Of a stretch of DNA of 43,281 nucleotides, positions 8,517 to 14,095 are shown piece by piece (the stretch's first letter is position 1; each line of letters opens with the position of its first letter). The DNA comes from Bradyrhizobium guangdongense. GTDB lineage: Bacteria > Pseudomonadota > Alphaproteobacteria > Rhizobiales > Xanthobacteraceae. A program made the translations under genes and the position numbers. Under the pieces are notes generated by a model. The model was not told the DNA's origin. It saw only the letters and a list, made by a program, of their open reading frames with translations, and searched no databases. Location: NCBI RefSeq assembly GCF_006483445.1, contig NZ_PPPT01000148.1, forward strand, positions 1-43,281, written 5' to 3'.

Positions 8517-8854
8517 GGCGCGACGGAACCGGGGTCGGTCTCAAATTGGCGACGGTCCGGAAAGAGGTCGAAAACAACCCCATGCACAGTAGCCGGTGAC
8601 GACCTCGGCCTGGTTTCGATTTTTACGAAATTCTGCTTGACACGTCGGGCAAATCGCTGGCATAGTGGCATCATTGCAGCAGGCGGGATCGGCCGCGCAT
8701 TGCCAGTCCGTCGGCGTCCGACGCCGCTATCCCCACGAATCAACATTGATGTTAGGCTCGTCGCGCTTGGGGAAGCGTGCGAGGTGACCGTGGCGGAACG
8801 GGCCCGTGTTTTCCCCGGGTGGGGCAGTCGGCATTTGAGGGCGCAGCGCGCGGC
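8517..8854. other. 338-base intergenic region with a candidate promoter
   Basis: No convincing gene is seen. A short frame at 8637-8858 (+) has arginine-rich composition, no clear ribosome site and runs into the next gene, so I do not call it. The only structured signal is the promoter-like pair described separately at 8637-8666. Confidence 0.6.
8637..8666 (+). promoter_or_regulatory. Sigma-70-like promoter candidate for the EAL-domain gene
   Basis: A perfect -35 hexamer TTGACA (8637-8642) is followed after 18 bases by CATAGT (8661-8666), four of six matches to TATAAT. It would give a leader of roughly 180 bases before the ATG at 8855. In a genome this rich in GC a perfect TTGACA in a gap is notable, but the -10 is weak. 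Confidence 0.4.
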
Positions 8855-10324
8855 ATGATTCGCATTTCGACGATCTTCATCGCCATCTGCATGGTTCTGG
8901 TTGCGGCCTCGCTCGGCCTGGCGCTCTACTCGGTCGCCGGGATCAGCGGAACGGAATCCGCGATCGTGGCGCTCGCGGCGCTGACCTTCATGATCCTCTA
9001 CAACGCCGTCTCGATGCGCCTGCGCGACCGCAGCGACGTCGGCGGCCAGATCGCCGATCTGTCGCGCGGCACCGCGGATCTCGCCCGCCAGGTCGCGGAA
9101 TTCGGCCGCAGGCTCGCCGCCGTCGAGGGCCGCGTGGCATCGGCCAACTCGACCAATGCCGACCGGGTCCAGTCCGTCGCCGGCGAGATCAACGAGCTCG
9201 GCGGCCTCGTCAAGCAGCTCGCCGCCACCGTGTCGGCGCATGAGGATCTGCTGGCGAACACCGGTGCTCCGCAAGCTGTTGCTGCGGCGCCGATCGCAAA
9301 GCCGGACGCGCCGAAGGAGCCGGCCGCCGGCGTTGAAGCGAAGCCCGCCGCCGTTCCGCCGCCGGTGCCCAGGCCGGTCCAGGCGGCTCCGCCTGCGGTT
9401 CCCGTCATCGACACCGCAGTTTCGCGCAACCAGACCCAGATGCTCGCAACGCTGCGCAGCGCCGTCGACGAGAACCGCATCGACATCTTCCTGCAGCCGA
9501 TGGTGACGCTGCCGCAGCGCAAGGTCCGCTTCTACGAGGCGGTGACCCGGCTGCGCGACGAGCGCGACCAACTGATCGCCGCGGAAGAATTCATCTCGGT
9601 CGCGGAAGCCTCCGGCCTGATCGGCCGCATCGACAACATGGTGATGCTGCGTTGCGTCCAGGTGCTGCGCCGCCTGATGGTGCGCAACAAGGATGTCGGT
9701 GTGTTCTGCAACGTCGCGGCGTCCACGCTCGGCAATTCCACCACCTTCTCGCAATGCCTCGACTTCCTCGAAGCCAACCGCGCGCTGGCATCGGCCCTGG
9801 TGCTCGAGTTCAAGCAATCGACGTTCCGCAATCTCGGACCGGCCGAGACGGAAAATCTCGCGGCGCTCGCGCAGCGCGGCTTCCGCTTCTCGATCGACCA
9901 CGTTACCGATCTGCGGATCGAGCCGCGCGAGCTCGCCGACCGCGGCGTGCGCTTCATCAAGGTGCCGGCCTCGCTGCTGCTCGATCCAAGGCAGGCCTCG
10001 ACCTCGGACATCCATCCCTCCGACCTCTCCGACCTGCTCGGCCGGTTCGGCATCGACCTGATCGCCGAGCGGATCGAGGGCGAGCGCGCCGTGGTCGACC
10101 TGCTCGACTATGACGTCCGGTTCGGCCAGGGTTTCCTGTTCGCACCGCCCCGGCCATTGCGGCCCGATGGGGCTTCTGCTACCGCCGGGGCCCTGCCGAA
10201 CCAGGCGCAGGAACCTCAAGGGGCAGACCAGGGATCAAATGGCTCCGGCATTTCCAGTCCAGGCGAGACGGCGGCCGCGCCGCAGCGCGTCACCGGCAAC
10301 GCGGCGCTCGCGCGCCGCATCTGA
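8855..10324 (+). CDS. Membrane-anchored protein with a degenerate EAL domain (TipF-like architecture)
   Basis: A 489-residue protein with two N-terminal membrane helices (about 4-27 and 33-50), a coiled-coil-like stretch (about 60-130), a proline/alanine-rich linker (about 140-185) and a C-terminal EAL-type domain. EAL domains normally hydrolyse cyclic di-GMP. Here the signature reads FYEAVTRL (about residue 226), the loop that should be DDFGTG reads DHVTDL, and the ET-x-x-Q region reads EGERAVV, so phosphodiesterase activity is doubtful. The layout matches TipF of Caulobacter, a c-di-GMP-binding, catalytically inactive protein that positions the flagellum; orthology is inference. The start is ATG 8855, which begins the first membrane helix; the frame extends upstream to 8777 without a good start. 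Confidence 0.8.
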   Translation: MIRISTIFIAICMVLVAASLGLALYSVAGISGTESAIVALAALTFMILYNAVSMRLRDRSDVGGQIADLSRGTADLARQVAEFGRRLAAVEGRVASANSTNADRVQSVAGEINELGGLVKQLAATVSAHEDLLANTGAPQAVAAAPIAKPDAPKEPAAGVEAKPAAVPPPVPRPVQAAPPAVPVIDTAVSRNQTQMLATLRSAVDENRIDIFLQPMVTLPQRKVRFYEAVTRLRDERDQLIAAEEFISVAEASGLIGRIDNMVMLRCVQVLRRLMVRNKDVGVFCNVAASTLGNSTTFSQCLDFLEANRALASALVLEFKQSTFRNLGPAETENLAALAQRGFRFSIDHVTDLRIEPRELADRGVRFIKVPASLLLDPRQASTSDIHPSDLSDLLGRFGIDLIAERIEGERAVVDLLDYDVRFGQGFLFAPPRPLRPDGASATAGALPNQAQEPQGADQGSNGSGISSPGETAAAPQRVTGNAALARRI

Positions 10325-10339
10325 TCGGCCGCTCGCATC

Positions 10340-11194
10340 ATGACCACGCTGCATTTCGTCGAGCACCTGCGCGAGCTCACGAGCGATGTGGACGTCGTGC
10401 TCTCTGACATCTGGGGTGTGGTGCATAACGGGCTGGAGTCCTTCCCCGAGGCCTGCGAGGCGCTGCACACCTATCGCAGCCATGGCGGCACGGTGATCCT
10501 GATCACCAATGCGCCCCGGCCGGCGGATTCGGTGCAGCGGCAGTTGCGCAAGCTCGGCGTCGCCGACGAGACCTATGACGCGATCGTCTCGTCCGGCGAT
10601 TTGACGCGGCTCTATGTCGCCGAGCATCCCGGCCGGAAGGTGTTCTGGCTCGGACCCGAGCGCGACAGTTCGATCCACCGCGGCCTCAATGCGCAGTTCG
10701 CGCCGCTGGAGGAAGCCGACTACATCGTCTGCACCGGCCTCTACGACGAAGAGACCGAGTCTGCGGAAGACTATCGCGGCATGCTGCTCCAGGCGCGCGA
10801 GCGCAAGCTGGCGCTCGTGTGCGCCAACCCCGATATCGTGGTGGAGAGCGGCGACCGGCTGATCTACTGCGCCGGCGCGATTGCCGAGCTTTATCGCGAG
10901 CTCGGCGGCGAGGTGATCTTCTACGGCAAGCCGCACCGGCCGATCTACGAACGCGCCATGGCGCTTGCCGGCGAGCGGCAGGGCCACACGATCGACCGCA
11001 AAAAGGTGCTGGCGATCGGCGATTCCGTCCGCACCGATCTCACCGGCGCGCGCGAATTCGGCATCGACTGCCTGTTCGTGACCCGCGGCATCCATTCCGA
11101 GGAATTCGAGGGTCTCGACCAGCTCGACCCGGCCTCGGTGATGGAATTATTCGGCCACCCGCCGAAGGCGCTGATGCGCGAATTGAAGTGGTGA
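10340..11194 (+). CDS. HAD-superfamily class IIA hydrolase (TIGR01459 family)
   Basis: A 284-residue phosphatase of the HAD class IIA group, related to NagD and phosphoglycolate phosphatases but in the alphaproteobacterial TIGR01459 branch, whose substrate is unknown. The nucleophile motif is VLSDIWGVVHNG, motif II is VILITNAPRP, the lysine region is FYGKPHRPIYERA and the acidic motif is VLAIGDSVRTDLTGAREFGID. Length is typical. It follows the EAL-domain gene by 15 bases on the same strand and may be co-transcribed with it. Confidence 0.88.
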   Translation: MTTLHFVEHLRELTSDVDVVLSDIWGVVHNGLESFPEACEALHTYRSHGGTVILITNAPRPADSVQRQLRKLGVADETYDAIVSSGDLTRLYVAEHPGRKVFWLGPERDSSIHRGLNAQFAPLEEADYIVCTGLYDEETESAEDYRGMLLQARERKLALVCANPDIVVESGDRLIYCAGAIAELYRELGGEVIFYGKPHRPIYERAMALAGERQGHTIDRKKVLAIGDSVRTDLTGAREFGIDCLFVTRGIHSEEFEGLDQLDPASVMELFGHPPKALMRELKW

Positions 11195-11202
11195 AAAGCA
11201 TC

Positions 11203-11339
11203 GTGCCCCGGACGCAGTGCACCACGAAGTGGTGCGCTGCCGAGCCGGGGCCTATCTTGCTTTGATGGTATGCAGTCTGGGTCCCGGCTCAGCGTCGCGT
11301 CATTACATGCCGCGCCGCGTCCGGGACACGAAAGTGTCC
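11203..11339. repeat. Two-hairpin intergenic repeat element
   Basis: The first palindrome pairs GCCCCGG (11205-11211) with CCGGGGC (11245-11251), with an inner stem TGCACCAC/GTGGTGCG. A second pairs GTCCCGG (from 11281) with CCGGGAC (to 11327). The right edge forms GGACAC-GAAA-GTGTCC (11324-11339), a perfect six-base stem with a four-base loop directly after the stop codon of the minus-strand response regulator. Elements of this kind are frequent in Bradyrhizobium intergenic DNA. It lies between convergent genes and could serve as a terminator for both. Confidence 0.7.
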
Positions 11340-11735
11340 TTACGCGCTCGCCATGTCCGGGAAGACCGCCTCGATCTTGGTCTTCAGCGTCGCCGCGTTG
11401 AACGGCTTGACGATGTAATTGTTCACGCCGGCCTTCTTGGCCGCGATCACGTTCTCGGTCTTGGATTCCGCCGTGATCATGATGAAGGGCGTGGTGGCGA
11501 GGTTCGGATCCGCGCGCACTTCGCGCAGCAGGTCGTAGCCCGTCATCGGCTCCATGTTCCAGTCGGAAATCACGAGGCCGTACTTCTTGCCGCGCATCTT
11601 GTTCAGCGCTGCCGAACCGTCGCTGGCATCATCGATATTATCGAAGCCAAGCTGTTTCAGCAGATTCCGGATGATACGGATCATGGTGCTGTAGTCATCC
11701 ACCACAAGAACCGGCATCGACAAATCAACCGCCAT
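11340..11735 (-). CDS. Single-domain response regulator (CheY-like)
   Basis: A 131-residue stand-alone receiver domain with no output domain. The phosphorylation site is Asp58 (VISDWNM), with the acidic pair Asp13-Asp14 (VLVVDDYSTM), the switch Thr88 (MITAES) and Lys110 (IVKPF) all in place, so it should be phosphorylatable. The sequence resembles chemotaxis CheY, but no chemotaxis gene lies in the window, so a sensor kinase partner elsewhere is inferred. The ATG at 11735 follows a strong GGGGGAG site. The stop is directly followed by a stem-loop. Confidence 0.93.
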   Translation of the reverse strand: MAVDLSMPVLVVDDYSTMIRIIRNLLKQLGFDNIDDASDGSAALNKMRGKKYGLVISDWNMEPMTGYDLLREVRADPNLATTPFIMITAESKTENVIAAKKAGVNNYIVKPFNAATLKTKIEAVFPDMASA

Positions 11736-11963
11736 CTCGACTCCCCCAAACGCAACCAGGAAATATTAACGAACGAACTGCAGGAGCCAGCGCCCCACTG
11801 TTCCAAGTCCAAGGACTAGCACCAAGGCGTTAAACAGCGCGTTAATTGGCCGGTTCGGGAAAGGATGGAAATCCTGTGCAATCCGGCCGCATCCCCCGCT
11901 TGACTTCGCCGGGCGCGTCACGCCACGGTCCGGCCCGACCCGCCCGTCCAGAGAATTCCCCTG

Positions 11964-12935
11964 ATGGCTCCGCCTTTTACCGTTATCCGCGACCGCACGC
12001 CGACCTCCGAAATCCCCAAGGGCGCGGTCGTCGCCATGGGCAATTTCGACGGTGTCCATCTCGGCCATCGCGCCGTAATCGCGGCGGCCCTGGAAATGGG
12101 CCGGGCCCATGGCCGCCCAGCCTTCGCGCTGACTTTCGAGCCGCATCCGCGCCGGTTTTTCAGCCCGACCACCCCGCAATTCCGCCTCACCGACGAGCGC
12201 GCCAAGCTGCGGCTGCTGGCCGGCACCGGGCTTTCCGGCGCCGTGGTGATGACCTTCGACAAGGGCCGCGCCGGTACCTCGGCGCAAGACTTCATTCACC
12301 ATGACCTGATCGGACGGCTCGGGGTGAGCGGGATCGCGGTCGGTTATGACTTCCATTTCGGCAAGGGCCGGGTCGGCTCGCCGAGCCTTCTCGTCAGTGA
12401 GGCGCCGCGGCTCGGCATCGAGGTCGACGTGCAGGCCCATGTCGATATCGACGAGCGGCCGGTCTCCTCCAGCGCCATCCGCATGGCGCTCGCCGAGGGG
12501 CAGCTCGACGAAGCCACCGCCATGCTCAGCGCGCCCTGGTTCGTGACCGGCGAGGTCATCCATGGCGAGAAGCGCGGCCGCGACCTCGGCTATCCCACCG
12601 CAAACATCCGCCTCGATGCCAATTGCGGGCTCAAGCATGGCATCTACGCCGTGCGGGTCGGCCGCGGGACCGAGCGCCTCGATGGCGTGGCGAGCTTCGG
12701 CCGCCGCCCGACCTTCGACAACGGCGCGCCGCTGCTCGAAATCTTCCTGTTCGACTTCAAGGGCGACCTTTACGGCGAGCAGCTCGATTGCGCCTTTATC
12801 GGCTTCATCCGCGAGGAGCTGAAATTCGACGGTATCGACGCGCTGATCCGCCAGATGGACCTGGATTCGGCCGAGGCGCGGCGCATTCTGGCCGCCGCCC
12901 CGGATGCTTTCCCGAGGCTTGGATCAATCGATTGA
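11964..12935 (+). CDS. ribF: Bifunctional riboflavin kinase / FAD synthetase
   Basis: RibF phosphorylates riboflavin to FMN and adenylates FMN to FAD. The 323-residue product has the N-terminal FAD synthetase domain with the nucleotidyltransferase motif GNFDGVHLGH and RPVSSSAIR (about residues 1-190). The C-terminal flavokinase domain has GEVIHGEKRGRDLGYPTANI and FGRRPTF...LLEIFLFDF. ribF-ileS-lspA is a widely conserved order; here a minus-strand toxin-antitoxin pair lies between ribF and ileS. The stop codon lies in the palindrome ATCAATCGATTGAT (12923-12936). Confidence 0.96.
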   Translation: MAPPFTVIRDRTPTSEIPKGAVVAMGNFDGVHLGHRAVIAAALEMGRAHGRPAFALTFEPHPRRFFSPTTPQFRLTDERAKLRLLAGTGLSGAVVMTFDKGRAGTSAQDFIHHDLIGRLGVSGIAVGYDFHFGKGRVGSPSLLVSEAPRLGIEVDVQAHVDIDERPVSSSAIRMALAEGQLDEATAMLSAPWFVTGEVIHGEKRGRDLGYPTANIRLDANCGLKHGIYAVRVGRGTERLDGVASFGRRPTFDNGAPLLEIFLFDFKGDLYGEQLDCAFIGFIREELKFDGIDALIRQMDLDSAEARRILAAAPDAFPRLGSID

Positions 12936-12944
12936 TCGATCGAC

Positions 12945-13385
12945 CTAACCGAGCAGCCGTGGATCGAATGGCGCCTGGATCACCTCGGCCACGCTAACAC
13001 GCGCAGCGTCTGGATGTGCCGGATTCAGGAGAAAGTTGGCCCCTTGCGTGCTTATCGCTGACGGCACTTGCAAGAGCAGACTCGCTGACCGGTCGAGCCA
13101 TCGATCCCCTATCTCGCGGCTGACCGCCGTCTGGGTTCGCCAATCCAGCGGCAATTCCGCCCCGACGGCCTCAACGACGAGGTTGTCGGGGATCGCGATA
13201 CGCAGCAACTGGTACGTCGGCGGCATGAGATCGCGGTCCATGTGGACCAGCATCTCCAGCAGTGCACTCGATGGATGATCAGCGAGATACACGACCCGCC
13301 TACCTTGCGAATGCCATCTGCCAGCGGCCCTCATGCCGCCAATTCCGGAAAGATCAACGTAGTTCGAAATTCGCCAGAGCTCCAT
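12945..13385 (-). CDS. RES-domain toxin of a type II toxin-antitoxin module
   Basis: A 146-residue, full-length RES domain. Characterised RES toxins act on NAD+ (MbcT of Mycobacterium tuberculosis and Res of Pseudomonas putida deplete it; ParT ADP-ribosylates an enzyme). Here the conserved arginine (MELWRIS and GRWHSQG), tyrosine and glutamate (VVYLADHPSSALLEMLVH) and the C-terminal LLLQVPSAIS...NFLLNPAHPD block are all present, so it appears intact. The start is ATG 13385, nine bases after the antitoxin stop, so the order is antitoxin then toxin, as usual for Xre-RES modules. The pair is visibly less GC-rich than its neighbours and sits against the direction of ribF and ileS, suggesting acquisition. 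Confidence 0.9.
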   Translation of the reverse strand: MELWRISNYVDLSGIGGMRAAGRWHSQGRRVVYLADHPSSALLEMLVHMDRDLMPPTYQLLRIAIPDNLVVEAVGAELPLDWRTQTAVSREIGDRWLDRSASLLLQVPSAISTQGANFLLNPAHPDAARVSVAEVIQAPFDPRLLG

Positions 13386-13394
13386 CTTGCGAGC

Positions 13395-13841
13395 TCAGGC
13401 GAAAATTCCGTGGTCGATCTGTTCCAGTAGTTCGCGGACGACGGCGGTACCAAGCTCGTCCTGCAAGAGTTCAGCGGGTCTTTGGCCCGACAAAGCGCGA
13501 TTTGGTCGCTGCAGCCAAGCCTCAGCTTTGTCCTCATCGCCAAATACGCGATCAGCAAGAGTCTTGATCTCCAGAATCCTTATGACCTCCCCCGCAATAT
13601 TCGAGTTTGCGGCCAGAGAGGGACTATCTTGGACCTGAGAAGGACTTTCCTGGGCCTGAAAGGAGGGGGTATCGAGCTTCCTGATCAGTTCAGCGAACCG
13701 ATCCGGAACGCCACTACGGACGACATCATCGTACATCGCCCGAAGTTGGTGACCGAGCCGCGACTCAATCTCGGAGCGAAGCCCTCCCTCTCGGCGAAGC
13801 GCCTTCATCCTTTCGTAAGCGTCGGCAAGCTTGGCGCTCAT
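13395..13841 (-). CDS. Antitoxin: NepR-like N-terminus fused to MbcA/ParS/Xre toxin-binding domain
   Basis: A 148-residue antitoxin partner of the adjacent RES toxin. Residues about 83-148 are the MbcA/ParS/Xre C-terminal toxin-binding domain (DUF2384): ADRVFGDEDKAEAWL, RPNRALSGQRPAELL, a conserved glycine and LLEQIDHGIF. Such antitoxins normally carry an Xre helix-turn-helix at the N-terminus. Here residues about 25-57 instead read IESRLGHQLRAMYDDVV followed by VPDRFAELIRKLD. That is the signature of NepR, the anti-sigma factor that holds EcfG in the alphaproteobacterial general stress response. A low-complexity linker rich in Ser, Gln and Pro (58-78) joins the halves. The start is ATG 13841 with GGAG seven bases upstream. 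DNA binding by this protein is not obvious. Confidence 0.85.
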   Translation of the reverse strand: MSAKLADAYERMKALRREGGLRSEIESRLGHQLRAMYDDVVRSGVPDRFAELIRKLDTPSFQAQESPSQVQDSPSLAANSNIAGEVIRILEIKTLADRVFGDEDKAEAWLQRPNRALSGQRPAELLQDELGTAVVRELLEQIDHGIFA

Positions 13842-14095
13842 GAATATTCTCCATCTATCAACAATTTAGTCCCTTTGAGAAATTCCGCAACCGGGCGCGT
13901 CGCCATGATCAGGGCCTTTGCGCTTCAGCCGCCCCCCTGCTAAGGAGAGCCGATGTTTGCGCGGCGCATCATAGGGATTAGCGGCCCGGCTTCCGCCTGA
14001 GCCTTTTGGCTCGGCGCAAGACCGGGATTTTGTCGTTTCACCCGCGATTCCGCATCGCCATCCGTCCCCGCGCCCTTTCCGAGCCAGTCATCTCC
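13842..14095. other. Divergent intergenic region between the toxin-antitoxin pair and ileS
   Basis: About 250 bases hold the control regions of two divergent units. The antitoxin side (13842-13890) is AT-rich. Toward ileS a small stem GAGCC-TTTT-GGCTC (about 13999-14012) is visible, without a T-tract. No promoter can be called with confidence and no gene is seen. Confidence 0.5.

Noticed and set aside
8637..8858. 73-codon plus-strand frame in the gap before the EAL gene
   Set aside because: Its start coincides with the -35 promoter candidate, the product is Arg/Ala-rich and it runs into the next gene.
11830..11845. CtrA-like site (two TTAA boxes) upstream of the response regulator
   Set aside because: The boxes are separated by eight bases, whereas the CtrA consensus requires seven; no other support.
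13842..13890. Possible EcfG-type promoter (GGAAT-N18-TGTT on the minus strand) before the NepR-like antitoxin
   Set aside because: It would make an attractive feedback loop, but it deviates from GGAAC and CGTT at one base each and the spacing was chosen to fit; short degenerate motifs of this kind occur by chance. Start-site mapping or EcfG ChIP would decide.
13999..14012. GAGCC-TTTT-GGCTC stem as a terminator or leader element for ileS
   Set aside because: Stem of only five pairs, no T-tract and no gene ending there in the right direction.
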